Of a stretch of 64,000 nt of DNA, positions 9,491 to 22,310 are shown in pieces. A program made the translations under genes and the position numbers. The DNA is from Leuctra nigra (lineage: Eukaryota > Arthropoda > Insecta > Plecoptera > Leuctridae). The notes below the pieces were generated by a model. That model searched no databases. It was not told the DNA's origin and saw only the letters and a list, made by a program, of their open reading frames with translations. The DNA lies in NCBI GenBank assembly GCA_934045905.1, contig OW203764.1, positions 20,451,685-20,515,684 of the forward strand, in the 5' to 3' direction. Each line of letters starts with the position of its first letter. Position 1 is the first letter of the stretch.

Positions 9491-12400
9491 CTGAAATCAG
9501 AACAAAATGTCAAGATTAAAAACAACTCAATTAAAGTATAACTAAAAGCGATTGTAATAATCCATAAATGTTTCGTTGAAAACAGCTGAGTATGATTTAG
9601 ATGTGGTTTCGATTAATACATACATCATGTTATTGATGCGCCAGCATATGTAAAGGTTCAGTAATATTTTCATATTGAGCCATATTGTCTTAGTGTCACA
9701 ACATTTAATGCCTTTTTGAAAAGCTCAAGTGTCATAAAAAAACTCTGATTTCCATTGCAATCGCTCAAACAAAGACTGAATTGTTTCAATATTGAAGACC
9801 ATATTCACAATTTTTTAACATTTTCGATCGCTCACCAATTTTGTTTTCATGCGAGTGTTATTCAAACGTAAGGTATTAATTTTCTAGAAAATTTGTAAAG
9901 ATAAGATTACATCTTCTTCTTTTTTAGAAAATTACATGTTTCAATTCTTACATTGTACGAGAAAATAATACAAATTCAGTTCATAATAAATTCATGATCG
10001 TTCGTATAACAATACGTTTGGATATTTTCTCATTGGCCTATTTTAACGACTGTCATTATCATGCGCCTCCAGGTTTCCTGGGTGGCTTCTAGAAGGACAT
10101 TGTGGGAAATGATGATACGTGGATGGCTATCGGCACACACACACGACGCTTGAAAGCGACGCCGTTGCGTGACGTCACGCGACGCTAAGCGTCCTTTAAA
10201 CAGACGCCGAGACCGGCTGGTGGGATTCTCAGCCAATGCCTACACGCCCCTCTCGCTCTATGCGACAACTTGAAGCTTTATCTTCTGGTATCGCTCAAGT
10301 TTAGGAAATTATTCCTATAGAGAATTAATTTAATTAATATTATTTTTGTATGTGTTTTTGCACAACAAAGTTCAAAGAAAGTATAATATAGATTTAGTTA
10401 ACTACTGTAAATACGAATAAATTTTTTTAATTAGAGATTTCAGGACCAGACACTTTCCTATGTCCGGATTTATCGACGCAGTGCTCAGAGTCTACGTCCA
10501 TGAGATTATTAGTTACGTTATATTTTTTTTATCAATTATACATTCTCTGACAATGGCACTCATTGTATAGATCAGATTTGAAGAATAAAGGTCTGTGGAT
10601 AGTAAAAGCCAACGAATGTATTAATAATTACGACCTTAATTCTAATCTTCTGTTACAAGCATCTCTTTAAGTAAGATATTTTTCATCCCAAGCAAAATAA
10701 TTACTATGAAAAATTAATAAATAAATAAATAGGTAATTTGATTCAATATAGTTTATATTGGAATATTTAATTATCTTCGATTTTGTGATTATGCTTATCC
10801 AATTTGGTTTGATTTTTAAAACAGATGAACAAAACTTGAACTTGGTAAATTATAAAGTGTATGAGGTGCCATAAACGTAGAATAAAAAAGTCGCTTTGTC
10901 TTTTATTCATCTTATAAATAAGCAACTCGGGATTCTCTCCATTCATCCACCAACAAAAGAAATATTCAAGAATAATTGTAATACCCCTTTTCGGGGCGAC
11001 GGAAGCATTAACCAAAATCCTTTGATATGACAACTCCTCCCCTCCCCCAACTCAGAGGGACAAATTTATGTCCTCTACAAGACTCTTTATTATCACGTTC
11101 GTCAGGTATCTTGAACTCTCATCAGAGTCGATGTTGTAAATGCTTTTTGTTTTCTAAGATGCTCTCTGGCTGAGCTTTGCTGAGATCTTATTAACATGCA
11201 TCGCCTTGGGTACAATAATGCTGCTTGGAAACTTGCCTTATTAATAACAAATGCCTTCACTTTATAACCCTTTGTCTTGCCATAGTTCATACCTCTTTTC
11301 TGCTTATTACTATTTTATGAATACACCTTTCTACGCGGGCCTATAAGGTGTCGTACAGATGGTATATGCTGGTGAAAATGTAAATTTGCAGAGATGGAAA
11401 AATCACAGTTGTGAGTTGTAATTTAGACGAGTATTCTCTCAGAATGTCTGAATCTTTCACTCCGTTTACAGCGCATTCCTAAATTAACAACTTCTGTTCA
11501 AAAAGCCATTGGATTTAGAAGAAACTGACATAAAGGAATTGGAATAAAAGGGAATATTCTATCTAGAAATGACTTCAACACCAAAAATAATTTTAATGGT
11601 TTTTGCTATTCAGAAAGAGATCTTCTTTGTTTGACTAATATTAATATACCTATTCTATTTTGGGAGTATTGACAAAATCTAAGGTATATTTAAACAGGCA
11701 TAGATAAGTAAAGTTTACTTCATTTGTACAAGAATAACCCTGTCTGGAATCTGTGACAAAGCGATGGGTTCATTTATTTTATTTCGTATAAATGATTTTA
11801 GTTTTCTGTGCGTTTGAAAGAAATTTGATCTAGTTTTGTTATAACAAACTTGAATAACTTTATTCAAATTTCTTTTTCTCATAATATCCTATAATTTCAT
11901 CTGTCATTTCATGATAAGATTTTTTAATGTACATTCTAGTTTTTACAACGTAAAATCCTTTTCCTCCCTACTTAAAAAGCTGTGATGACTTTTTGCTTTT
12001 TAGTACTTGCAATGTATATAGTTCGTGTTTTGATACATTTTGATATCACACGACAGATGTACAACTGCGAGCAACGCCCATGATTGAACCAACAATTATC
12101 ACAAAATATACAAACACATATTTCTCTTTGTAGTGTCTATTCTAGTCACTACCACGCTATTCGTGGCTCATCTTTTCACACGGGACATTGCGTTATTTTA
12201 ATCTAGAATTAATTCTCTCATATTTGAATAATTATTTTAAAAAAACAAAGTTCCATTTACATCACAATAGAGAGAAAGTGGCCATAGGTAATTTGTTTGG
12301 AAGATTATCACGGATTCCGTTTGATTTAACATATACCTACTCTTCACTTGGCCAGCCATGTTAATATATTTCTCATTCTCTCATTGCCATTGCAAGTGTG

Positions 12401-13316
12401 TTTCGAATAAAACATTATATCTCTGTGCATGTTCGTAATAAAAACATTGACTCTGAATTCCCAACAGAATTGCTAATTATCGTGCATATAACACTGTTCG
12501 CGTGAAGGCGTTAGGGAAAACAGGCGACACAGTTCGGGTTGGAAGCGATAGCTATATTATGCCAGCTCATTTACTGGGGGATTGTAATGGTAAGAATCAT
12601 TTAGCAACATAAGCTTTGTCAGGACAATTCAGTAAGAAATTGAGGGTTATATTAGTTTGTAATAACGTAATTATTTTCATTGGCAATTTGTAGACCATCT
12701 GTTTTAAAAATAGAGTTAATATTACCTATTCGTTATTTAAACATTGAGTCATTAAAAGACTTTGTCAGATATATAACATTAATTTTTGACTTATTTCATT
12801 TTTTAGATCAAGTAAATAAGAGCAACGATTAGAGTAAAGTAAAGGAATATCCTATATTTAAAAACAGAGTTATTATAAGCACCATATTTATATTATATTA
12901 TAAATATTATATCATATTTCTTTATATTTCTTTCTCATATTTCATACTCAGTACTCATTTCCGGAATAGAACTGAAGACCAACACGAATGCCACTCTGGT
13001 TGTGTGACAACTAAACTGATACACATCAATCTGTAAATGAAAAAGAAATAGTAAGAGACTTTATGAAACACCCAGATTCTACAAGAGTCTTCAATCATGT
13101 GCAGAACAAATTGAGGACAAATCAATCTCTAAATTGACTTTGGGTCGATCATGTTCCACTGCAATATACCATGTAATATAAGTCGACTGGGAAAGTAATA
13201 ATATTTAATCGTCAAGAGGTGAAATATAACTGCAACTCCCCTCCGATATGACCCAATAAATGTTCTATTGACTGAAAGGTTTTAAATTGAATTAAACACT
13301 CCCGCCCGCAGACCTC

Positions 13317-13325
13317 TCTCTCTAG

Positions 13326-13356
<31 letters not shown>
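13317..13356. repeat. CT microsatellite
   Basis: An interrupted run of CT dinucleotides inside a modestly GC-rich patch (13300-13500). The open frame through it encodes an RE repeat and is not credible as a gene. Confidence 0.9.
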
Positions 13357-13358
<2 letters not shown>

Positions 13359-13972
13359 GTTCGAGATCGACGTCGAGCATTTTGTTCCAGCGTCGCGGCG
13401 CTCGTGCTGATAATTAGCTGCCGAATGTTCGCCACGTGACCCCCCCACTCCCCCCCTCGACACTTGGAACTGTCTGTCACTCGATACACTACCCTTCTCG
13501 GCGAGGGGTGCGAAATTTGACAGATATCTGGTTTAACCCCTTCAAACCGTGAATGAGGATTAGTAATTTGAAGTGGTAGGAAATAGGAACGTTTGTGTTT
13601 TGTTGAAGTTTTCAAAGGGGATACTTTTCTCATTTATGAATTGTGGTCCCTTTCCTCAGTCATATGACAGGAATTTGAGTCTTTCTCATGATAAATTATG
13701 CACAAAATATGTCAAGTTTAAAATAAAATACCATGTATTAATAGCAATAAATAAATATAAATTACTGCCCGCTATCAGTTTAAATGTTGTCATATAGTTT
13801 AAATAAAATGAATCAAACGCTCTAATAGCAAAGCGTAAATAAAGGCATTAGTCATTACAGTTAAGTCAATATATTGGCTATTTATCCCATTCACAGCAAT
13901 ATTTAATAATTGAGTAATCGCTTTTGTATAAAATGAAGATGTGCTGTTCACGAATCTCTTTGTAAACCAATG

Positions 13973-15244
13973 ATAATAATAATAATAATGTAATTTATTG
14001 AGCACATAAAATAGGTACACAATTGGTCTGTATTCAACAATCGAGTCGTTGATCTTCCATACATCCATCTCTTCTCTTCAGCTGCTTCACCTCTTCACCG
14101 TTTACCTATTTCTTCTTAAGTTATTCATAAAAGCCATTATACATATAGTTGTGCTTCAATGTCAGTGGTAATATTGGAAGAACATCCAAGCATTTGCTTT
14201 TTTTAGCTGAGGGAAAACCACTGAAAAAACATTCTCAGCAGGATGTGTGTGATCTTTATTGTTGTCTTCCAATGCACATTACTTCTTGTTCTTGAATTCT
14301 TGTTCTTGAATTAGCGTGAGTTTGTTCTTGACTAGTGTCTTGAATGGTATTAAACTTAATGTCTGCTCTTCCCTAGTTGTTGCATTATACGCTACCGAGG
14401 CTGAATATGAAAAACAATTCTTAAATTTTGTACCTCGATGAGTGCCAAAGTCGAGCTTTTCTTTGGACCGCGTATCTCTTCCGTGAATATCTTGTCTTCT
14501 TCTTAACTTATCATTCAAATATTTAGGTTCTCCTGTTAACAGTATCTTGTGCGTTGCGCATGTCAAGTGAAGATTCCTTCTTGCTTCCATCTTCAACCAA
14601 TGAAGTTTCTGAATGTAGGGACTTATATGGTGTCTTCTCTTAATATTGAATATAAACCTGGCACAAGAATTCTGGACTTTCTGAACACGTCCTATATCTT
14701 TCTTTGAAATGCATGATCCGTAAACGATGTCGCAGTAATTTAAATTTGATATTATAAGTGCCTCAACGAGCTTTGTTTTTGTTGACCTGGTCAGGATTTG
14801 TTTAAATCTTTGCAATGTTCGTAGTTTGCCGTAAGCTTTGCTGTTTGCTTTCTGAATATGATCTGTGTATGTCATTTGGCTATCCATGATTAAACCTAAA
14901 TTCCTTGAAGTTTCTGAAATGGGAATTGTACAACCATTTATATTTAGTTTAAACTCGCTATTAAGTATTTTGATTCGTTGACATTTGCTCCCTATAATCA
15001 TTGATACTGTCTTCGAAGTGTTTAAGGAAAGTCCTTGACTTTCACTCCATGCAGCAATAGACTGAAGATCTTCGTTTATTTTCTCTTGCGCTGCAGCTAG
15101 ATCTTGAGGGCGAAAGGTATATAGAAGCTGGGTATCATCTGCAAATTTGTGTATTTTGCAGTGTTTCACACTCTCATCGATATCAGTTGTGTAAACTATG
15201 AACAGGAGTGGAGCTATACTTGAACCCTGTGGTACTCCTGTTCT
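13973..15244 (-). mobile_element. 5'-truncated non-LTR retrotransposon (CR1/L2/Jockey-type LINE)
   Basis: This is the 3' part of a LINE on the minus strand. It begins inside the reverse-transcriptase domain and ends in a short ATT microsatellite (plus-strand TAATAATAATAATAATG, 13978-13990) preceded by CAATAAAT. Truncation at the 5' end and a simple 3' tail are typical of target-primed reverse transcription. It lies antisense to nothing: it has the same orientation as acj6 and sits in its largest intron. Confidence 0.88.
14279..15244 (-). pseudogene. Partial reverse transcriptase ORF of the LINE
   Basis: The reading frame opens after a TAA at 15245-15247 and contains GVPQGSSIAPLLF, then the catalytic FADDTQLL motif, then the thumb and C-terminal region with LNYCDIVYG, VQNSCARFIF and LHWLKMEARRN, ending at a stop at 14279-14281. 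Order and spacing fit the CR1/L2/Jockey group, where GVPQGS precedes FADD by about 25-30 residues. The endonuclease and the N-terminal half of the RT are missing, so the copy cannot move by itself. Within what remains the frame is intact, which suggests a fairly young insertion. The GTG codon at 15169 is only the edge of an open frame, not a real start. Confidence 0.9.
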
Positions 15245-15795
15245 TTAACAATGCTCTTACTACTCTTACTAATGCTCTTTAACGTAAAAGCTGGGTCTAC
15301 AGTATTCAGAATGTTTTAAAGTTTGTTGAAAAAGAACAATATTGAAATTATCTAGACATATTATAATCCGACAATTTGAATGTTTTTTCTCCAAATAAAT
15401 TATGGAACAAAATTCATGAAATAAATTGTTTTATTATTTGTAATGTAGCAGAGAAATAAACCGTGACACAGCAAACAAACGAAGAGCAGTCAAAAGTACC
15501 AAAAAAGTTAAATTACTAAGCAACAAGAATAATCCACGTGCCACTTATCTCCTCTAGACGCTTACTGGATCATCTTTTCCCACCCCTGACATCGCAGTAA
15601 CTCTATCTCACTCCTTCCCATCTATCTCCCCTCTCATACTCCTTCTCTTTACAATCATTCATTATTCATGGGTGCATTTGAAAATGTCGCAATGGAGCGT
15701 ATTTGAACCGAGCCATCGTGTGTCTAACGGAGTAGTGCTTGTCTATTTTCACGCAGATTACTGACGACATGACGGTCAGCTGACCACCCTTTCAA

Positions 15796-15827
15796 CCCCC
15801 CCCCCCCCCCACCCCCACCCCACCCTC
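15796..15827. repeat. Poly-C tract
   Basis: Fifteen C residues (15796-15810) followed by ACCCCCACCCCACCC. On the minus strand this is a strong G-quadruplex candidate. Elsewhere between 15245 and 20700 the only feature I can name besides the CTAG-T copy is AT-rich intron. Confidence 0.85.
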
Positions 15828-16127
15828 CTCATCCCCCTTTCTGCAGAGATGAGCGTTATAATCGCCGATGTATTTGCATAGTGGCCAAGCCTAGTTTACA
15901 GAGACATACTGCAGGTTGTGTGGGTGGATTCAACGATGCATTCTGGGAAGAACTGTTCGAGTTAAAAATGTATATTGTTATGTTTGTGTTAATTACACAT
16001 GACATAATTATCCAAATGAAATGATGATGTTGAAATTGAAGACACACACGATTTGTAGGTATGTTAGTTACTTGTATTGTAGTAGGTGCATAGTACCTAT
16101 GAAGTATGCATTTAAGTGAGCGTATAG

Positions 16128-16560
16128 GGTAGAGTCTTTACGGTACTCTTTTGGCATTTTCTCTGTTTGTTTCCTTTATTTTTCTTGTTTTTTTCCTGCA
16201 ATTCCCCAGGTCACATCGATTAATCAATTGATCTAAAATTTTGCACACACACTAATGTCATAAGCGGTCACTTGTCTAGTTTTTGGAAAAGATCCTGCGA
16301 TTAGTTGAAAATAGAAACTGGAACCGTTTGACCGATCAAGTTTAAATTTTGAGCGGTTATTCACTCACCATTTTAGGCGTTTCTGAAATTTTGTATACAA
16401 ATGAGTCAAGAACTTCAAGTGTCATTGAAGTTGTACAGACATTTTATGCTAGTTATGAATATTTATAAAAAATGTATTCAAATAATTTTGAAATAAAATA
16501 TCACTGTTTCTTTGACGCATATTCTCTTTCTATCACTTTCTAGATCTATAGAGCAGAACC
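16128..16560 (+). mobile_element. CTAG-T family repeat, degenerate copy
   Basis: It shares GGTACTCTTTTGGCATTTTC, GATCTAAAATTTTGCACACA, GGAACCGTTTGACCGATCAA and TTTGACGCATATTCTC with the copies at 0.5 and 55.5 kb. The right terminal hairpin is lost. Confidence 0.6.
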
Positions 16561-19500
16561 TAACTTTCACTTGCATTCCTAGTATGTAGTAGTACATAGT
16601 AGTGTAGTATGTATAGTATATGGTAACATAGCATGTCCTCCGCCGCTCCTCCTCATGTAGGGATTTTCATTTATTTTTGGATATTGCGGATATGATCGGA
16701 GATATTGCTTGAAAGTAATATTTTTATATATTACTTCAATACAAACTGACATCATCAAAATATTTTAAGTTATTAATGAAAAACTATTCCATCAACAATT
16801 ATATTACCGATACCTCACGTATACAGGTAGGTACTACAGTATACAAAATAACTGAATATACTGAATTAAAATTGAATCTCCCAAAAAATAATCTATTTCA
16901 AATTAAAAAATATAATCTGTTAAATTTTTGTATGAGACTCGAGTTTCGTTCCATTATTTAAACTAATTTCCCGCCTCCAACACTCCACTCTAACCGAAGG
17001 CTACATCTGCATTAAGGCCTAACGATAATTGGTACACCATTTCTATATTGTGGGTTCCAACACTGGGGAGCTGTTCTGCGGGTTGCGTTAACGATTATCT
17101 CTCCACGGTTTCTACTAATAAGAACCAACTGATCGTTATAACCAGCTGAAGGGCCCGAGTTCGGTGCTCCGTTGCGACTGCTACTTGGGTAACAAAGTAA
17201 TGATCATGGCCGTCACTGCACGGAACACATATCTCGGGGTATACTGAGATCGATGACGCTTTCCTCGACTACGATTGGTCGAACACAACCGGGAAAAGGG
17301 GCGGGACTTAAAATGAAGCTGCTGTATTTTAAGGGTAGCTACCCCTTGCTTTGCTGTAGGAAAAGAGTTTTTTTGCCCTTCAATTCTTGTGAATATATTG
17401 ATGGATTTATAATTGAGATTTTGCGATGAACGGACGGAAGTTATAGAATAAATTTTAATCTTTTTTAGAGTATTTCTTACAAAGTTAAGTCATGTTTACT
17501 TTATTTCCAGTGTATTCCACCTATTTCAATACAGTGTGGGTGAAATGTTGGGAAGACAAAACAAATAACAATTTTACAGCTTGCTCAAGAATTCCAGAGT
17601 TAAATTTGAGATAAAAAGTGTAACTGTATTACAACAAGAAGATTTGAAAAGCATCTCGCCGAATCTCCTCTTTTTGACACTTGTCAGGTTAAGAGTTAGA
17701 GTTGGTACTTCAAACTTAGATTCTCAGCTCGACTGCAAATTGTGATTTTCTTCCACCCTTTTTAATATTCTTGGGTATTCCATCTTTTTGATTAATTAGA
17801 ATTTTAATAAATAATGAAAGCTTTCTTATAATTAGTGACAAAAACTGTCTCAAGGAACAAGGATGAAAGATTGCTAATTGGGAGACGGAAGAAATAAAAA
17901 GTTGTGACAGAGATCTTGCAATAAGAAGTTATAGAAATATTACGAAATAATAATGAAGGAAGCCACTATTTTCTTTCGGGTACATTTTATTTTATTTCGT
18001 AGAGTAGATAAAGATCACATTTCCATAATGCTTTTCGAGACAAACTTCAAAATTATAGAACAAAAATTGAGTTTGAGAAACGACTTTTTACGATCCTCCG
18101 TGCCACAGTACAACAACATACCTACGCAAATTGCGTCTTATCTCCTCAGAATACAAGCATCTTTATTAAAAATGCATTTCCAAGTAATTTAATAATGTTT
18201 AAGAGCGAATCTCAGGGTGTGATTCAATTGTTATGCTCATATTGTGGTGAAATGGCGGTTGAAAATGTCAACGCGAGGTCTGCTCGGTCCACAGGCCATA
18301 CATTCTTTAGCGCCGGCGTCTATATTTGATGAGCCCCAGAGGGCTGGCGCCCGCCTTGCTAACCTACTCCTATGCGTCTTGGTTAAAGCTGCCGACGGAG
18401 CTTTTGACTCTCACATATGACCAAAACAAGAATGGTCAGATTTATTTGGTCAAAGGATTAAAGCGATTCTTTTGGGAGGAATTGTTTCTGTTTGAGGAAA
18501 GTTATGAAAGCAATCGATTAGTACGTCAAATCAATATTTTTGTAACATTGTGTAGATGATTGTAATAGGCCTACTGCCAGTAAAACTGCTATTTCAAAGA
18601 AAGCAAAATTAGATAAATTAGTATTGAAGACCTGGTATTATTAAATACAAATTAAAATGCTTAACTTCGATGATACTTTCATCATCTTTACCAGGCAATG
18701 GAATAAGATTGTCAGATTTTATTTTGTTTTTAATGATGGAATTGTCTTCTAAATAGCGCATTACTAGTATAGAATCTCCTCTTTTTATAATAGACAAATT
18801 AGAATTGTTCTGTTCTTCTTTATCAATCTAAAAATGATGATAAGTATTTGTACAATTATTTAGAAATTATTTCACATTTTGATTTGATTTTTATCTTAGT
18901 TTTTTTTAAATAAACGTCAAACAAACAAGGCCTCAGACAACAGAGAATTCCAAAACAACGACTTAACTGCAGCCCAATAAAATTACACCGGAGTAAACGA
19001 ATAACAAAACGATCATTTTTCAAGCCCATTTGATTCATGAATCCCTCTCGAGCCGAGTTCGTATCCCTGCTGATGGAGTTTGTGTTTGTCAACATCGTGG
19101 GATGTATGTGGCCCGACCTAGTGACCGATCCCACCGCACTCTATTCCATCTCACATGAATCATTAATGTTACGCGTCTCGGAAAAAACTGATCCTCCAGG
19201 CCGCCTCTGACGTCAGCCAAAACAGGAAGCAAAGGTCCAATAAAGAGACACGTTCAACTCAAATCAGACCATTCCATTGATCGAATAAATGCAAGAAATA
19301 CAACGTCATGATGATGAAATGTATATATTCTGATTTAAGCAAACTTACAAGTTTTATAAAATAAAAAGTATTAATCAAATACTTTAGAAAATACATTAAC
19401 ATTTTTTTTATTTTAATCGGCGCATGATTTTGTATGACACATATTTTGGTGGTGGAAAATGAAATTGCCGTTCATTATTAGATTAAAACAGATAACAAAA

Positions 19501-20687
19501 GGAAAAAGCGCACATTGAAATGTGACAGAAATTCAATAAAATCTGAATTCACACAATCTAGGGATTGTGGTTTCATTGTATAGCACGCTAAGTCATTTAA
19601 GCGCCGACATAAAACTACCGGCAAGCATCATTGATGTATTATCATAGTTTTGTGTATACCGATTAATCAACTTATTATAGTTGGTATTTAACTATAATTG
19701 ACCATGATGAAGGGTACAATTGGCATGTACATTTTTAGATAATCACATCTATATCCCACGTGCTTCCTGCCAATCTGTCTAATAGATATGCTCTTGTTTT
19801 TCCCTGTGATATTGTTGAGTTTTCAAGTGACGCTTGGCAAAGCACATTGTGATTCGTCCTTCTATAGCAGAGGGGTGAGAGATACTCATAAAGCACACGC
19901 AACAAACATATAAAAAGCTAACAGCTTTTGAGGGGTTGCGCCTTCAAGTGGATGAGGGTTTCTATCCCATTATGTAATAATCACAATAACAACGCGACTT
20001 GGTAGTAAAGACCCCCTCCCCCCCTCCCCCCTCTTATTGTCTATGTTTCAATCTGACTGTGTCTAACCATTAACAACCTGCTGCAATCATTAACTACAAT
20101 CAATAAGACTGGCCCACTTTCATCATCTAATCATCATTAATTGTAACAAGGGAATTGATAATTTTCTATCATCTTGTAGAGGGTTTATCATTATGAAACA
20201 TCGGCAGATGTAATCTCCGGATAGTTTTCATTAGTAACTTAGTTTTTGAAGTGATTAGTAGATTTTAAAACATCATCTCTCTAGTTATGTACTAATTTGT
20301 GTTTTAAATGTTAATATCTATTATCTATGTAAATTAATATTGAATGAATAAATTAGTATCAATGTATGTATATTTTTTTAGCCATATTACAACCGAATTT
20401 ACTTTCCTCCAAATTTTCTTGGTTGCAACTCTGAATTAAAATGTGTTGCTATTCGTATTCCAACCAGTTAAATTGCAAAGTTAATGCAAATTATTATCAT
20501 ATCAAACGTCAAATTAACCGTGATAATATTCTTGCAAAACTATGATTATAAGTTAGAGCAACTTTGAATTGCACAACTGCAGTTATAGATGGAGTAATAC
20601 ATTAAGTCCCACTATTATCCCTATCGACACGCAATGCATAAAATGTGATTCAATACAATTCATTCTGTCTAGAACATTATGAGACAT

Positions 20688-20760
20688 TCTCGCGGATTGA
20701 CCGATGCTATTTTCGGGAATCGAACCCTCGCTTATCTAATGAACTTAAGTGTATCGACGC
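20688..20760 (-). repeat. tRNA-like fragment with B-box
   Basis: The minus strand reads GAGGGTTCGATTCCCG (GGTTCGATTCC at 20716-20726), a perfect Pol III B-box consensus. A full tRNA cloverleaf is not apparent, so it is probably a SINE remnant. Confidence 0.35.
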
Positions 20761-21147
20761 AATTCCGCACGTTTCCACCCCCGAAAACAAGTTTAATGTA
20801 CCACCTCAATTCACCACAATTTAATTGCGGTCGAAATGGCGTCAATTCTTCCGTCGGCTGAGTATCTTGGTCAGAGAATTGGTCGTAAAGAATGTTACGG
20901 CATTTTCCGTATTCCTTCCACACACTTGTGTGTGTGTTCCGCCCCTCCTCACCTCACTCCCCCCTGTGCCCCCTAGCGCCGGCGGTGGCAATTTCAAGAA
21001 GCCACAAACAGAACCTCTCTGCTTTTATTTTATAGTACCTCGACTCTATCCGCGGGGCCGCAGTCATTCCCATTCCAGGGTGAAATGTCGGGATGGTGCA
21101 AGTGTTGGCAATCCCCTATCACCCATAACATCCAACAGTAAAGCCAA

Positions 21148-21525
21148 CCAATTCCAACTTTATTACCTAAGAAACCAGCTTCTGACGCCACTCCACGTTC
21201 AAAGACGATTTGTGGTTGGCTAAAACTAACTTATACAATTGCTACAACACTTGCTATTGGTCGTAGAATTTCTTGAAATTCACGTGCCGTAGTCCAATAA
21301 AAATACAAGGAAAAACCACTTATGTAATCTCATTAAGTTTTACAATTGTCGCTATTGGTCTGGAAATTTTCTTAATATTCTCGTAGCGGCCAATGAAAAC
21401 TGAGAGAATGAGATTACCTTGCATGCAATCTCATGGACTTACTGAGAAACTTGCTGTGATGTTTTACTCAATGCCGACATGCGACGTGGTAGAGCTTTCT
21501 CATTGGCCAACCGCAAACCACCAAT
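21148..21525. promoter_or_regulatory. Cluster of seven CCAAT/ATTGG boxes, partly duplicated module
   Basis: CCAAT or ATTGG occurs at 21148, 21256, 21294, 21354, 21390, 21502 and 21521. Two modules, each reading TACAATTG, CTATTGGTC, AATTT, CGTAG and CCAAT, are adjacent copies (about 21235-21300 and 21340-21396). NF-Y binds CCAAT. Whether this is an enhancer or a repeat relic is open. Confidence 0.35.
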
Positions 21526-21729
21526 CTTACAAACACAGTAATCAAGAAACAGCACGGCTTCAAACTGAATTCCCTTGCTTTCTTTGTCATCATTACGAGT
21601 CTTTATCGCACTATTGATTATGAATTCTGACCGATCTTGTCAGACATGAAACGAACAAAAGCACTGCGGACAATGCTACAAGCTTCTACAAGCAGTCGAT
21701 ATGAGTAGCATAGTTCCTACTGTTTAATG

Positions 21730-22310
21730 TTGGTGGAGGTGCCAGGCTATGATGATCCTAACAACTCATGTCTGAGTTCAACTGCATCCTATAATTATTC
21801 TTCAAATAACTACACATTTACTTTTCCAGTTGGTGGAGGTGCCAAACTATGATGACGTCGTATATAAACTCATGTCTAGGAGATCACCTCCATCCTATAC
21901 TATTTCTTCAAATAATTACACATTTACTTTTATAATTGGTGGTGGTGCCAGACTATGATAATATCCTAGAACCTCACGTACCTGCATCCTATACTTATTC
22001 TTCAAATAACTACACATTTACTTTTATAATTGGTGGTGGTGCCAGACTATGATAATATCCTAGAACCTCACGTACCTCCATCCTATACTTATTCTTCAAA
22101 TAACTACACATTTACTTTTATAATTGGTGGTGGTGCCAGACTATGATAATATCCTAGAACCTCGCGTACCTCCATCCTATACTTATTCTTCAAATAATTA
22201 CACCTTTAGTTTTCTAATTGGTGGTAGTGCCAGACTATGATAATATCCTAGAACCTCACGTACCTCCGTCCTATACTTATTCTTCACCTTTAGTTTTCGA
22301 AGCACGAAAC
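21730..22310 (+). repeat. Six-copy tandem array of 94-106-bp units containing the GGTGGAGGTGCC motif
   Basis: Units begin TTGGTGGAGGTGCCA or TTGGTGGTGGTGCCAGACTA at 21730, 21830, 21936, 22030, 22124 and 22218. Each continues with TATGATAATATCCTAGAACC or a relative, CTCCATCCTATACTTATTC and TTCAAATAACTACACATTTA. The first two units keep the canonical motif; the later four are more alike and carry GGTGGTGGTGCC or GGTGGTAGTGCC. Confidence 0.95.

Noticed and set aside
13212..13463. Frame encoding a run of RE dipeptides
   Set aside because: It is the CT/GA microsatellite read in frame.
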